This document shows positions 24,199-34,010 of a DNA stretch of 64,000 bases, one piece after another. The DNA lies in assembly GCF_021044685.1 (NCBI RefSeq), contig NZ_CP088014.1, forward strand, positions 2,962,001 to 3,026,000. The letters are read 5' to 3'. A program made the position numbers and the translations under genes. The notes beneath the pieces are model-generated. The model was not told where the DNA came from. It ran no database searches and saw nothing but the letters and a program-made list of their open reading frames with translations. The DNA is from Bradyrhizobium daqingense. GTDB lineage: Bacteria; Pseudomonadota; Alphaproteobacteria; Rhizobiales; Xanthobacteraceae. Within the stretch, counting starts at the first letter, position 1; the number at the start of each line of letters is the position of its first letter.

Positions 24199-24615
24199 TA
24201 TCAGCCGGCCTGTAAGCCGGGTTCTGTAGGGCACCGTCCGCTTGCGCGAACGATGCGTGACGGCCATTCCTCTGGGGTCATGTTTGCACATGGCCTCGAG
24301 CAACCTACCCGGACGGCGGGCCTGACATCGCCCCGCGGCGTTATCGCTTTCGCGAACAGCCCGCTACGCCGTCCCTATTCGGTTTTGCTCCCGGTGGGGT
24401 TTGCCATGCCGGCTCCGTTGCCGGACCCGCGGTGCGCTCTTACCGCACCTTTTCACCCTTACTTCCTCCGTGGAGGGAGCGGTTCGTTCTCTGTGGCACT
24501 TTCCCTGGGGTCACCCCCGCCGGACGTTATCCGGCACCGCATGTCAAGGGAGCCCGGACTTTCCTCCCCGGCGGCCTTTCGGCCCCTGCCGGAGCGGCCG
24601 TCCGGCCGACTGACT
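24199..24615 (-). ncRNA. rnpB: RNase P RNA, bacterial class A
   Basis: On the minus strand the 5' end TCAGTCGGCC pairs with the 3' end GGCCGGCTGA (one G-U pair) to make helix P1. Soon after the 5' end comes GAGGAAAGTCCGGGCTCC, the universal P4 region. Near the 3' end is ACAGAACCCGGCTTACAGGC, the other conserved half. The length of about 417 nt suits alphaproteobacterial RNase P RNAs. It is the catalytic RNA that trims the 5' leader of tRNA precursors. The ends are estimated from P1, so a few bases either way are possible. Confidence 0.95.
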
Positions 24616-24762
24616 GATAACGCATGGAGCATTTGTGACGGGTTCGTCAAGCCGGTATCGCCGCGCGCACTGCCTCCAAATAATTTATCCTGAAGATGTC
24701 GTTTGGCGCGTGCCTCGTTCGACTGGATGTCGGCGACGGTGCCGAGCAACAGGAGTGAAGCA

Positions 24763-25116
24763 ATGCAATATCTGCTGATGATCTACCAGAACGAGGTCGA
24801 GTACGCGAAGAACGACGCGGCGACCACCCAGAAGATGCTGGCCGAGTATCAAACCTTCACGCAAGGCATCATCCAGAACGGCAATTTCAAGGCCGGCGAC
24901 CGCTTGCAGCCGACCACGACCGCGACGACCGTGCGCGTGCGCGATGGCAAGACGCTGACGACCGACGGTCCGTTTGCGGAGACGCGCGAGCAGCTCGGCG
25001 GCTACTATCTGATCGAAGCCAAGGATCTGAACGCCGCGATCGAGATCGCCGCGCGGATTCCCAGCGCGCGGATCGGCTCAATCGAGGTGCGGCCGATCTG
25101 GGTGTACGACAAGTGA
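24763..25116 (+). CDS. YCII-related (DGPF-domain) protein
   Basis: This 117-aa protein has the DGPF motif in TTDGPFAETREQLGGYYLIE at about 66-85 and a ferredoxin-like fold typical of YCII-related proteins. The start after AACAGGAGTGAAGCA is clear. Proteins of this family are often encoded directly before ECF42-type sigma factors, as here, where the sigma gene begins 22 bases later. The pair is probably one operon. The biochemical role is not known; YCII proteins have been proposed to be small enzymes or sensors. Confidence 0.9.
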   Translation: MQYLLMIYQNEVEYAKNDAATTQKMLAEYQTFTQGIIQNGNFKAGDRLQPTTTATTVRVRDGKTLTTDGPFAETREQLGGYYLIEAKDLNAAIEIAARIPSARIGSIEVRPIWVYDK

Positions 25117-25138
25117 CGGCCGAGCCGCGCGTCGGCGC

Positions 25139-26371
25139 ATGACGCCTTCCGAGATCGACAAGATCTTCCGCGACGAGGCGGGGCGTGCGCTTGCCACGCT
25201 GATCCGCCTCGTTGGCGATTTCGATCTCGCCGAGGATGCGCTCCAGGATGCCTTTGCCGTCGCGCTGGAGCGCTGGCCGGCGTGCGAGGTCCCCGACAAT
25301 CCGCGCGCCTGGCTGGTCAATGTCGCGCGCAATAAGGTGATCGACCGCATTCGCCGCCAGGCTGTCTTTCGCAGCAAGCAGCAGGCGCTGGTGCACGAGC
25401 TCGAGCTGAATGCGCAGGCGCCGGACGAGCCGCCGGCCACGCTCGACGACGACATGCTCAGGCTGATCTTCACCTGCTGCCATCCGGCGTTCGCGGCCGA
25501 GGTCCAGGTCGCGCTGACGCTGCGCACCGTCTGCGGGCTGTCGACGGCGCAGGTCGCCCGCGCCTTTCTCGTCAGTGAGGAGGCGATGGCGCAGCGCCTC
25601 GTCCGCGCCAAGCAGAAGATCCGCCTCGCCGGCATTCCCTATGAGGTGCCGGAGCGCGCCGGCCTGGCGCAGCGGCTCGACGGCGTGCTCGCCGTGGTCT
25701 ATCTCGTGTTCACCGAGGGCTATGTCGCGACGTCCGGAACGGACCTGATGCGGCCCGATCTCGCCGTCGAGGCCATCAGGCTCGGCCGCCTGCTGGACCG
25801 ATTGATGCCCGATCGCGCCGGCATCAAGGGCCTGCTGGCCTTGATGCTGCTGCACGATGCGCGTCGCGCGGGGCGGCAGACGCCGGGCGGCGATATCGTG
25901 CTGCTCGAAGAGCAGGACCACTCGCTGTGGGACCGCGCGCAGATCGAGGATGGCCTGAGATTGGTAGAGGATGCGCTATGCCTGCCGGGCCGGCCGCAGC
26001 CCTATGCCGTGCAGGCCGCGATCGCGGCGCTGCATGCCCGCGCGACAAGCTTTGCGGAGACGGATTGGCCGCAGATTGCGGGGCTCTACGGAGTGCTACT
26101 GCGCATCAGTCCTTCGCCGGTAGTCGAACTGAACCATGCCGCAGCGGTGTCGATGGTCGACGGACCTTCGCGCGCACTCGCTCTTGTCGATGCGATCACC
26201 GCGCGCGGCGGGCTCGACGGTTATGAGCTGATGCCAGCGGTGCGCGCGGATCTGTTGCGGCGGCTCGGGCGGAAGAAGGAAGCGCGCGAGGCGTATCGCG
26301 CCGCGACGGAAGCGACACAGCTGGAGCCGTTGCGGCGGCTATATGCGCGGCGGGTGAGGGAGATGGATTGA
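25139..26371 (+). CDS. ECF-type RNA polymerase sigma factor, ECF42-like with long C-terminal extension
   Basis: This 410-aa protein is much longer than a normal ECF sigma factor (about 190 aa). Sigma region 2 is at about 10-80 (ALATLIRLVGDFDLAEDALQ, then DAFAVALERW). Region 4 is at about 105-165 (TVCGLSTAQVARAFLVSEEA). The rest, about 170-410, is a helical TPR-like domain that ends in YRAATEATQLEPLRRLYARR. This layout and the DGPF neighbour match group ECF42. No anti-sigma factor is next to it, as expected for that group, where the extension is thought to control activity. Confidence 0.92.
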   Translation: MTPSEIDKIFRDEAGRALATLIRLVGDFDLAEDALQDAFAVALERWPACEVPDNPRAWLVNVARNKVIDRIRRQAVFRSKQQALVHELELNAQAPDEPPATLDDDMLRLIFTCCHPAFAAEVQVALTLRTVCGLSTAQVARAFLVSEEAMAQRLVRAKQKIRLAGIPYEVPERAGLAQRLDGVLAVVYLVFTEGYVATSGTDLMRPDLAVEAIRLGRLLDRLMPDRAGIKGLLALMLLHDARRAGRQTPGGDIVLLEEQDHSLWDRAQIEDGLRLVEDALCLPGRPQPYAVQAAIAALHARATSFAETDWPQIAGLYGVLLRISPSPVVELNHAAAVSMVDGPSRALALVDAITARGGLDGYELMPAVRADLLRRLGRKKEAREAYRAATEATQLEPLRRLYARRVREMD

Positions 26372-26376
26372 GTTGC

Positions 26377-26464
26377 CGTCATGGCCGGGCTTGTCCCGGC
26401 CATCCACGTTCTTCGTGAGCGGATACAAAGGCGTGGATGCCCGGGTCAAGCCCGGGCATGACGG
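26377..26464. repeat. palindromic intergenic repeat, family R2, copy 2
   Basis: It runs from CGTCATGGCCGGGCTTGTCC to AAGCCCGGGCATGACGG, with inner arms CATCCACG and CGTGGATG. It is nearly the same as 5433-5521 and lies between convergent genes. Confidence 0.8.
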
Positions 26465-26494
26465 AGCAAGTGGCCAAATTTTCGAAGTCGTCTG

Positions 26495-27277
26495 TCACTT
26501 CGACGCGACCTCCGTCGTCTCTTGCGGCAGGCTCGCCAGCAACGCCTGCAATGTCGACAGCGTCGAATGGTCGGCGACGCCGTCCAGCCGCGCAGGGCGG
26601 AAATGGCGCTGGAAGGCGGTGACGACTTCCATGGTCGCAGCGTCATATTTGCCGTTCAGGGGCACGCCATAGCCGTAGCGGGCGAGGGCCTGCTGCATGC
26701 TCAGCACCGCGTCGCTGATGGTGCCGAGCATCAGGCTCTCCCCGCGCACCACCGGCGCAGGCGTGACCCAGTGTCCGACGCCGGAATTGGCCAGCGAATG
26801 CCACGGAAACTTCTCGCCGGGATCCTTCTTGCGCGCGGGCGAGACGTCGGAATGGCCGAGCACCCGGTGCGTCGGGACCTTGCGGCGGAGCATGATGCCG
26901 CGGCACAGCGCGATCACGGCGGCGATCTGGCGCAGCGGATACTCCGGATAACCCCAGTCGTGGCCGCGATTGATGATCTCGATGCCGATCGAGCAGGAAT
27001 TGATGTCGTCCTCGCCGGCCCAGGAGGAGACCCCGGCGTGCCAGGCGCGCTTGGCCTCGGGCACGCATTGCACGATGCGGCCGTCCTCCAGCACGACGTA
27101 ATGCGCCGACACCTCGGTTCCGGCGGTGCACAGCCGTGCCAGTGCGCCCTCGACATCGGGCATGCCCGTGTAGTGCAGCACGATCATGTCGGGCTGCCGT
27201 CCCTTGTTGCGCTCGCCATAATTGGGCGAAGGGATGATATCGGAGACGATCGAGGAATCCGGGTCGAACGTCCGCAT
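26495..27277 (-). CDS. N-acetylmuramoyl-L-alanine amidase (AmpD/AmiD type) with peptidoglycan-binding domain
   Basis: From the Met at 27277 the protein is 260 aa; an in-frame ATG at 27358 would add 27 Ser/Pro-rich residues, and neither has a clear ribosome-binding site. The Amidase_2 domain (about 1-165) has zinc ligands in VLHYTGM and in HRVLGHSDVSPARKKDPGEK. The C-terminal peptidoglycan-binding domain (about 185-250) has MQQALARYGYGVPLNGKYDA. It should cut the bond between muramic acid and the stem peptide during wall recycling. No strong signal peptide is seen. It is divergent from the dcw cluster. Confidence 0.9.
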   Translation of the reverse strand: MRTFDPDSSIVSDIIPSPNYGERNKGRQPDMIVLHYTGMPDVEGALARLCTAGTEVSAHYVVLEDGRIVQCVPEAKRAWHAGVSSWAGEDDINSCSIGIEIINRGHDWGYPEYPLRQIAAVIALCRGIMLRRKVPTHRVLGHSDVSPARKKDPGEKFPWHSLANSGVGHWVTPAPVVRGESLMLGTISDAVLSMQQALARYGYGVPLNGKYDAATMEVVTAFQRHFRPARLDGVADHSTLSTLQALLASLPQETTEVASK

Positions 27278-27358
27278 GTTCGCCGCGGCCTTGGGAACCG
27301 GGAGAACGCGTTGACGCTTCGAATCAGATCCAGACGGCGTGGACGAACCGGACGACAT

Positions 27359-27790
27359 GAACAGCTCGAGAAGGACGAAGAGTGGGCCAAGCCCTTCTCT
27401 TTACTATTCCTTTACCCCCCGCCGTACGCAATCGCACGGCGCGGTTAACGTGTGCATTTTGGCCATGTGTGTGGATGACGCATCACCACACCGATACCTT
27501 TTCGACTTGTCGCGAGCCGATCAACGCTTTCTTAACGCTAAGCGCCGTTACTGAGAGATGAAGTGCCGACCCGCATCCGGAGGCGGCCAAAGCGTATTTT
27601 GGCTCGAAATCCCATGGCTGCCCGACAAATTCCACTGGGAACACTGGGTTTGCGGCCCGGGGCGACCGGGCTTGGTAACCATGCTGGACGAGGGCTTTGT
27701 CGTGGAACCGCCGCGACGCGGAATCATTCGAGGCGTGATGGGCTTGTTCGTCCGCGATCCGGCACGGCCGGCGTCAGGCAGGCTTGGCGC
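27359..27790. promoter_or_regulatory. divergent control region between the amidase and the dcw cluster
   Basis: These 432 bases must hold the promoters of the amidase and of rsmH. An inverted pair GCCGT...ACGGC at 27421-27440 and a GTTAACG word at about 27444 are visible. No mraZ frame is found. A 78-codon frame (27558-27794) overlaps the rsmH start by ATGA, but I see no strong evidence that it is translated. Confidence 0.45.
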
Positions 27791-28780
27791 ATGAACTCGG
27801 CTCCGCACATTCCCGTTCTCGGCCGCGAGGCTGTCGATCATCTCGCTCCGCGCGCGGGCGGGATCTACGTCGACGCCACCTTCGGTGCCGGCGGCTATAG
27901 CCGCGCCATCCTCGAGGTGCCGGGAACCCGGATTATTGCCATTGACCGCGACCGCACCGCGATCACCGGCGGTGCCGAGCTGGTCGAACGCTCCGACGGC
28001 AGGCTGACGCTGGTCGAGGACTGCTTCTCCAACCTCGCCGACATCTGCGCGGCACAGGGCGTCGATGGGGTCGATGGCGTCGTGATGGATGTCGGCGTGT
28101 CCTCGATGCAGCTCGACCAGGCCGGCCGCGGCTTCTCCTTCCGTCTCGACGGTCCGCTGGACATGCGGATGGGGCAGACAGGCCCGACCGCGGCGGACGT
28201 CGTCGCGCGCGCCTCCGAAGGCGACCTCGCCGACATCATCTATCTCTTGGGCGAAGAGCGGCATTCACGCCGCATCGCCCGCGCCATCGTCGCGGACCGG
28301 CAGGAGACGCCGTTCACGACCACGCGCGCGCTCGCCGACCTCGTCGGCCGGGTGGTGCGATCCAAGCCCGGCGACATCCACCCGGCAACGCGGACGTTTC
28401 AGGCGCTGCGCATCTTCGTCAACGAGGAGCTGGAAGAACTTCAGACCGCGCTCGCCGCGGCCGAACGTGTGCTCAGGCCCGGCGGCCGCTTGGTCGTGGT
28501 CTCGTTCCATTCGCTGGAAGACCGCATCGTCAAGAATTTCCTCGGCGCGCGGTCCAGGACCGGCGGCGGTTCGCGGCATCTGCCGGAAGTCGCGCAGATC
28601 GCGCCGAGCTTCCAGTTGCTGACGCGGCGGCCGGTCGTGGCCGGTGAGGACGAGGTCGCGCATAACCCGCGTGCGCGCTCCGCAAAGCTGCGCGCCGCCG
28701 AGCGCACCACGGCGCCGGCGCATGAGGATGACGAAGAATCGTCCTGGCCGAAGCTCTCCGACGTCATGAGAGGTGGCTAG
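27791..28780 (+). CDS. rsmH: 16S rRNA m4C1402 methyltransferase RsmH (MraW)
   Basis: This 329-aa protein opens with [20 protein letters not shown] and the SAM-binding [14 protein letters not shown] at about 29-42. [19 protein letters not shown] and [20 protein letters not shown] are family hallmarks. It methylates N4 of C1402 in 16S rRNA. It is the first gene of the dcw cluster here. The start is the ATG at 27791, giving the usual N-terminus. The next gene, ftsL, begins 3 bases after its stop. Confidence 0.97.
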   Translation: MNSAPHIPVLGREAVDHLAPRAGGIYVDATFGAGGYSRAILEVPGTRIIAIDRDRTAITGGAELVERSDGRLTLVEDCFSNLADICAAQGVDGVDGVVMDVGVSSMQLDQAGRGFSFRLDGPLDMRMGQTGPTAADVVARASEGDLADIIYLLGEERHSRRIARAIVADRQETPFTTTRALADLVGRVVRSKPGDIHPATRTFQALRIFVNEELEELQTALAAAERVLRPGGRLVVVSFHSLEDRIVKNFLGARSRTGGGSRHLPEVAQIAPSFQLLTRRPVVAGEDEVAHNPRARSAKLRAAERTTAPAHEDDEESSWPKLSDVMRGG

Positions 28781-28783
28781 CGC

Positions 28784-29176
28784 ATGCGCTTCATCCACCT
28801 CCTCGTCATCGGCGCGCTGATCTTCGCAGCCGCCCATGTCTACCGCATCAAGATGGACTCCACCGCGCGCACCGAGAAGGTGCTGCGGCTGCGTGCAGAG
28901 ATCCGCGAGCAGCGCGATGCGATCGCCTCGCTGCGCGCCGAATGGGCCAAGCTCGATGCGCCACATCGCCTGCAAGGACTGTCCGACCGGCATCTGTCGC
29001 TCAAGCCGATCAACGGCACGCAGTATGACTCGCTGAAGAACCTGCCGGAGCGTCCGCCGCGGATGTTCAGGCCCGGCGAGCCCGACCCGATCGGAGCCAT
29101 GCTCAAGACCATCGAAGCCGCGAGCGATCCCGATAGCGTCACGGGCTCCGTGCCTCAGCCGGAGGACAATCAATGA
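28784..29176 (+). CDS. ftsL: cell division protein FtsL-like
   Basis: This 130-aa protein has one N-terminal membrane helix (FIHLLVIGALIFAAAHVYRI) and a periplasmic coiled coil (about 27-60, LRAEIREQRDAIASLRAEWA). Then comes RLQGLSDRHLSLKPI, the usual FtsL end of the coil. The C-terminal 50 residues are Pro-rich. FtsL forms a complex with FtsB and FtsQ and helps activate FtsW-FtsI. Position between rsmH and ftsI confirms the call. Its stop overlaps the ftsI start (ATGA). Confidence 0.88.
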   Translation: MRFIHLLVIGALIFAAAHVYRIKMDSTARTEKVLRLRAEIREQRDAIASLRAEWAKLDAPHRLQGLSDRHLSLKPINGTQYDSLKNLPERPPRMFRPGEPDPIGAMLKTIEAASDPDSVTGSVPQPEDNQ

Positions 29177-30921
29177 CCGCCGTCGTTCCGGCCAAGCCCG
29201 CACCGACCGAGCCCTGGCGGCGGCGGTTGATCCGCAGCCTGCTCTACGGGCGCAACGTCGATCGCGCCGCGAAGGCGCGCGCGCGCGTCGGCCTTGCGAT
29301 GCTCGCCTTCGCCTCGGTCTACGCCCTGATCGGCGGCCGCCTCGTGATGTTCGCGATCGGCGCCGACGCGCATGGTGCCCGCCGCGCTGCGGCGCAGGAG
29401 GTGGTTGCGACCGCGCGGCCCGACATCGTCGACCGCAACGGCGCGATCCTCGCCACCGACGTCAAGGCGTCGAGCCTGTTCGGCGAGCCGCGGCGCATCA
29501 TCGACAAGGACGAGGCGATCGAGCTTCTGACGGCGACCATCCCCGACCTCGACGAGGCCGAGGTGCGTGAGCGCCTGAAGACGCGCAAGGGCTTCGTCTG
29601 GCTCAAGCGCGAGGTCACGCCGGCGCAGCAGCAGGCCGTCCACAAGCTCGGCATTCCCGGCATCGGATTCCTGCGCGAGAACAAGCGCGTCTATCCGACC
29701 GGCAACGAGGTTGCCCACTTGATCGGCCTCGTCAACATCGACAACCAGGGCATTGCCGGCCTGGAAAAGTGGCTCGACAACCAGGGCCTCGCCGATCTCC
29801 ATCGCGCCGGCTTTGCCACGGACAGGCTGCAAAAGCCGATCGAGCTCGCGGTCGATCTGCGCGTCGAGCACGCGCTGCGCGACGAACTATTGAAGGCGAA
29901 GGACAAGTACCACGCCAAGGCCGCCTCCGGCATCGTCTCCAACGTCAAGACCGGGGAGATCGTGGCGATGGTCTCGCTGCCCGACTTCGATCCCAACAAT
30001 CCGAAGGAAGCGCACGACCCCGATCGCATCAACCGCCTGACCACTGGTGTCTACGAGATGGGCTCGACCTTCAAGGCGTTCACGCTGGCGATGGGACTCG
30101 ATTCCGGCAAGATCAATCTGAACTCGATGTGGGACGCACGCGGGAACCTGCACTACGGCAAGTTCACCATCCACGACAGCCATCCGCTCGGGCGCTTCAT
30201 CAACACCAAGGAAGTGTTCACCTACTCGTCCAACATCGGCGCGGCACGGATCGCGCTCAACCAGGGCGTCGAGGCGCATAAGGCGTTTCTCGCCAAGATG
30301 GGCCAGATGACGCGCCTGCGCACGGAGTTGCCGGAGAGCGCAGCGCCGCTGCTGCCGCGGCGCTGGAGCGAGCTGAACACGGTCACCGCCGCGTTCGGCC
30401 AAGGTCTCTCGGTGGCACCACTGCAGGCGGTGATGGGCATCAACGCGCTGGTGAACGGCGGCTATCTAATTCCGCCGACCTTCATGAAGCGCAGCGAAGC
30501 CGAAGCGGCCGCGCTGGCCAAACGCGTGATCAAGACGGACACCAGCGACAAGATGCGGTATCTGATGCGGCTCAATGCCGAAATCGGAACCGCCAAGACC
30601 GCCGACATCAAGGGCTATTACGTCGGCGGCAAGACCGGCACGTCCGAGAAGGTCTTCAACGGCCGCTACGTCAAGAAGCGCGTGCTCAACTCCTTCACCG
30701 CCATCCTGCCCTGCGATGATCCGAAATATCACGTCCTGATCATGCTGGACGAACCCCAGGCCATCCCAGAGACGAAGGGTTTCATCACCTCGGGCTGGAA
30801 CGCGGTGCCGACGGCCGCCAAGGTGATCGAGCGAATCGCGCCGGTGCTGGGCATCGAGCCGCGGTTCGACCTGCCGCCTGCGGACCGCCTTATTCTTGCA
30901 GCATCCAGGACAACCCAGTAA
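29173..30921 (+). CDS. ftsI: septal peptidoglycan transpeptidase FtsI (PBP3)
   Basis: This 582-aa protein has one membrane helix (about 40-60), a dimerisation domain (about 75-235, with [20 protein letters not shown]) and a transpeptidase domain. Catalytic motifs are S298-T-F-K, S352-S-N and K487-T-G-T. It cross-links peptidoglycan at the division site and is the target of several beta-lactams. It works with FtsW, encoded further down the cluster. The 84 bases before murE hold no gene. Confidence 0.96.
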   Translation: MTAVVPAKPAPTEPWRRRLIRSLLYGRNVDRAAKARARVGLAMLAFASVYALIGGRLVMFAIGADAHGARRAAAQEVVATARPDIVDRNGAILATDVKASSLFGEPRRIIDKDEAIELLTATIPDLDEAEVRERLKTRKGFVWLKREVTPAQQQAVHKLGIPGIGFLRENKRVYPTGNEVAHLIGLVNIDNQGIAGLEKWLDNQGLADLHRAGFATDRLQKPIELAVDLRVEHALRDELLKAKDKYHAKAASGIVSNVKTGEIVAMVSLPDFDPNNPKEAHDPDRINRLTTGVYEMGSTFKAFTLAMGLDSGKINLNSMWDARGNLHYGKFTIHDSHPLGRFINTKEVFTYSSNIGAARIALNQGVEAHKAFLAKMGQMTRLRTELPESAAPLLPRRWSELNTVTAAFGQGLSVAPLQAVMGINALVNGGYLIPPTFMKRSEAEAAALAKRVIKTDTSDKMRYLMRLNAEIGTAKTADIKGYYVGGKTGTSEKVFNGRYVKKRVLNSFTAILPCDDPKYHVLIMLDEPQAIPETKGFITSGWNAVPTAAKVIERIAPVLGIEPRFDLPPADRLILAASRTTQ

Positions 30922-31005
30922 TCAACCGGGTGGGCCGTTGTCGCCAGTGAGTCGGGGCTTTTCCGAAGCCTCGGTCGTCAGGCGCGGCATGTCGACTGGA
31001 ATACC

Positions 31006-32463
31006 ATGAAGCTGCGCGACCTCCTAGGCAATGATGCCGCAATCGAGCCCGCCGCGGCGGCGCTCGATGTGACCGGCCTTGCGCTCGACAGCCGCCAGGT
31101 CAGGCCGGGCGACCTCTTCTTCGCGCTTGCGGGCAGCAAGACCGACGGCGCACGTTTCATCGATGCGGCCGTCGCCGCAGGCGCGGTGGCTGTCGTCGGC
31201 GACCATGCGCCTGATGGCATCAAGGTGCCGTTCGTCACGGTAGCCAATCCGCGCCGCGCGCTGGCGCTGGCCGCGGCAAGATTCTTTCCGGCGCAGCCCG
31301 CGACCATCACTGCCGTGACCGGCACCAGCGGCAAGACCTCGGTCGCGGCCTTCACGCGCCAGATCTGGGAGCGGCAGGGACATGCCTCCGCCAGCATCGG
31401 CACCATCGGCCTCGTCTCGCCCAAGCGCACCGTCTACGGCTCGCTGACGACGCCCGATCCGATCGCGCTGCACCGGCAGATCGACGAGATCGCCCGCGAG
31501 GGCGTCACGCATCTCGCCTTCGAGGCGTCCTCGCACGGGCTCGACCAATATCGCCTCGACGGCGTGCGGGTCTCGGCCGGCGGCTTCACCAATCTCTCGC
31601 GCGACCACATGGACTATCATCCGACCGTCGCGCATTACCTCGCGGCGAAGCTCCGTCTGTTCCGCGAACTGGTCGCCCCCGGCGGCGCCGCGGTGATCTC
31701 GGCCGATCATGATTGCTCGGCGGAAGCCGTCGACGCAGCGAAGGCGCGCGGCCTGCGCGTGATGGCGGTCGGCCGCAGTGGCGACGGAGCAGGCGAGGGC
31801 ATCCGGCTCGCGGATGCCAGTGTCGAGGGCTTTTCGCAACTGCTCGCGCTGGAGCATCGCGGTAAGCGCTATTCCGTCGGGCTGCCGCTGGTCGGCGAGT
31901 TCCAGATCGAGAACGCGCTGGTGTCGGCCGGCCTTGCCATCGGCACCGGCAGCGACGCGGCCGATGTGTTTGCGTGCCTCGAACATCTCGAAGGCGCCAA
32001 GGGCCGGCTCGAGCGCGTCGGTGAGCGCAACGGCGCGCCCATCTTCGTCGACTATGCGCACAAGCCCGATGCGTTGGCGAAGGCGCTGCAGGCGCTGCGT
32101 CCCTATGCCAAGCGCAGGCTGGTCGTCGTGTTCGGCGCCGGCGGCGATCGCGATGCCGGCAAGCGGCCGATCATGGGCGAGATCGCGGCCGAGAACGCCG
32201 ACGGAATCATCGTCACCGACGACAATCCGCGCAGCGAGAAGCCGGAAGCGATCCGTGCCGCGATCCTCGCCACAGCCAAGGGCGCCCGCGAGATCGGCGA
32301 CCGCGCCGCCGCGATCCGCGCGGCGATCGAGGATTTGCAGGAGGGCGACGCGCTGCTCATCGCCGGCAAGGGCCACGAGACCGGGCAGATCGTCGGCGGC
32401 CAGACGCTGCCCTTCAGTGATCACGAGGCGGTCGCCGCCGCACTAACATCGAGGGTTGCATGA
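31006..32463 (+). CDS. murE: UDP-MurNAc-tripeptide synthetase MurE, meso-diaminopimelate-adding
   Basis: This 485-aa Mur ligase has the three usual domains. The ATP-binding loop is TGTSGKTSVAAF at about 105-116. DNPRSEKP near 405 is the motif for meso-diaminopimelate, so the wall is of the Gram-negative type. HGLDQYRLDGV carries a typical substrate-contact block. It adds the third residue of the stem peptide in the cytoplasm. Its stop overlaps the murF start by ATGA. Confidence 0.96.
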   Translation: MKLRDLLGNDAAIEPAAAALDVTGLALDSRQVRPGDLFFALAGSKTDGARFIDAAVAAGAVAVVGDHAPDGIKVPFVTVANPRRALALAAARFFPAQPATITAVTGTSGKTSVAAFTRQIWERQGHASASIGTIGLVSPKRTVYGSLTTPDPIALHRQIDEIAREGVTHLAFEASSHGLDQYRLDGVRVSAGGFTNLSRDHMDYHPTVAHYLAAKLRLFRELVAPGGAAVISADHDCSAEAVDAAKARGLRVMAVGRSGDGAGEGIRLADASVEGFSQLLALEHRGKRYSVGLPLVGEFQIENALVSAGLAIGTGSDAADVFACLEHLEGAKGRLERVGERNGAPIFVDYAHKPDALAKALQALRPYAKRRLVVVFGAGGDRDAGKRPIMGEIAAENADGIIVTDDNPRSEKPEAIRAAILATAKGAREIGDRAAAIRAAIEDLQEGDALLIAGKGHETGQIVGGQTLPFSDHEAVAAALTSRVA

Positions 32464-33839
32464 GCGCGCCGATTTGGACGGTTGCCGAGGTCGCGCGCGC
32501 GCTGGGGGTGGACGGATCATTCCCGGAGACGGCAATCGATTTCATCACCCAGGACAGCCGTCTGGTGAAGCCGGGCAGCCTGTTCGTCGCGCTGAGCGGC
32601 ACGCCGAGCGGCGGCTTCGTCTCGGCCTTTGCCAGCGCGCGCGACGGCTGGGAGTTCGCGGACAAGGCGGAAGCTTCAGGCGCGGTCGCGATGATCGTGC
32701 CACACGAGATCGCAGGCATCCGCATTCCCCAGATCGTCGTGAAGGACACGCTGATCGATGGCCTCTGGGGTCTCGCGCGCGCCGCACGCGCGCGCTTCCG
32801 CGGTCCGGTGATCGGGCTGACCGGCAGCGCCGGCAAGACCAGCACCAAGGAGTTTCTGGCGGCTTATCCCAACGCCTATGCCAGCCCGTCGAGCTTCAAC
32901 AATTTCTGGGGCGTGCCGCTGACGCTGTGCAATGCCCGGCCTGACGCCAGCCTCTGGGTCGTCGAGATGGGCATGAGCCAGAAAGGCGAGATCGCGCGGC
33001 TCAGCGAGCTGACGCAGCCGACGGTCGCGCTGGTCGTCAACGTCCAGCCGGTGCATCTGGAGAAGCTCGGCTCGCTCGAAGCCATCAGGCGCGAGAAGGT
33101 GTCGATCGCGCTCGGCCTGCCCGAGGACGGCGTGCTGGTGCTGCCCGCCGGGATCAAGGCGTCGGAATGGAAGGGCAAGGTGGTGCGCTTCGGCGAGCAT
33201 GCCGAGGTGCACGAGGTCGCGCATGCGCCGCATGGCGAGAGCTGGCAGGTCGTGGCCATGATCGGCAAGAAGGAGATCGCCTTCAGCCTGACGCCCGGCG
33301 CGCCGCACCGCGTGCAGAATGCGCTGGCTGCGCTCGCCGCGATCCGCGCGGCGAACCTCGATGCGGCGACGCTCGCGATCAAGCTCGATCGCGTCGGTAT
33401 CATGACCGGCCGCGGCGTCGAGCAGGCGGTGGGCGGCGTCACCGTGGTCGACGACAGTTTCAACGGCAATCCGGCCAGCGTCGCTGCCGCACTGCAAAGC
33501 CTGCAGGCGCGCAACATGACCGGCGGCCGGCGCATTGCGGTGCTCGGTGACATGCTGGAGCTGGGTGCTGACGCACCAAGCTACCACACCGCCCTCGCCA
33601 AGCATCTCGACGGTATCGACGGAGTCTATTGCGTCGGACCCTTGATGCGCCACCTCGTCGACATACTGCCGCCGGGCAAGGGCCTGGGCTGGCACGACGA
33701 TCCCGCCACGCTGCAGCCGAGCGAGGTTGCGAGCCTGCTGAAGGCAGGCGACGTCGTGGTTGTCAAGGGCAGCAAGAAGATGTTCTGGGTCAACAAGTTT
33801 GTGCCGGGTCTGGTGGCCGCCTTGCAGGCAAAGGCGTAA
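32460..33839 (+). CDS. murF: UDP-MurNAc-pentapeptide synthetase MurF
   Basis: This 459-aa Mur ligase has the ATP loop LTGSAGKTSTKEFLAAYP near 120 and VVDDSFNGNPASVAAALQSL near 328, the family's C-terminal signature. SFNNFWGVPLTLCNA is the conserved substrate block. It adds D-Ala-D-Ala to the tripeptide, using the product of the ddl gene further down. It is translationally coupled to murE. A gap of 171 bases without a gene follows. Confidence 0.96.
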   Translation: MSAPIWTVAEVARALGVDGSFPETAIDFITQDSRLVKPGSLFVALSGTPSGGFVSAFASARDGWEFADKAEASGAVAMIVPHEIAGIRIPQIVVKDTLIDGLWGLARAARARFRGPVIGLTGSAGKTSTKEFLAAYPNAYASPSSFNNFWGVPLTLCNARPDASLWVVEMGMSQKGEIARLSELTQPTVALVVNVQPVHLEKLGSLEAIRREKVSIALGLPEDGVLVLPAGIKASEWKGKVVRFGEHAEVHEVAHAPHGESWQVVAMIGKKEIAFSLTPGAPHRVQNALAALAAIRAANLDAATLAIKLDRVGIMTGRGVEQAVGGVTVVDDSFNGNPASVAAALQSLQARNMTGGRRIAVLGDMLELGADAPSYHTALAKHLDGIDGVYCVGPLMRHLVDILPPGKGLGWHDDPATLQPSEVASLLKAGDVVVVKGSKKMFWVNKFVPGLVAALQAKA

Positions 33840-34010
33840 ACTGCTTGGAAGGCGCTGTTCCCGAATCCTAACCCTTTGCGGCACGAAGCCGTCTGTTTCC
33901 CCGAGGTCGTATCCGACCCGATGATGAAGACCAGCGAATGCGCGTGAGACATGTCGAGCCTGGGAGTAAAGCCGAGGCCGCGTGTACGAAGGCGCCATAG
34001 GACCGTCTGA

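Noticed and set aside
24253-24693. Open frame of 146 codons on the plus strand over rnpB
   Set aside because: It lies opposite the conserved RNase P RNA. The RNA secondary-structure motifs explain the sequence, and no protein family is seen.
27558-27794. 78-codon frame overlapping the rsmH start as a real gene
   Set aside because: There is no strong ribosome-binding site, and its product has no recognisable domain. It was kept only as an observation.
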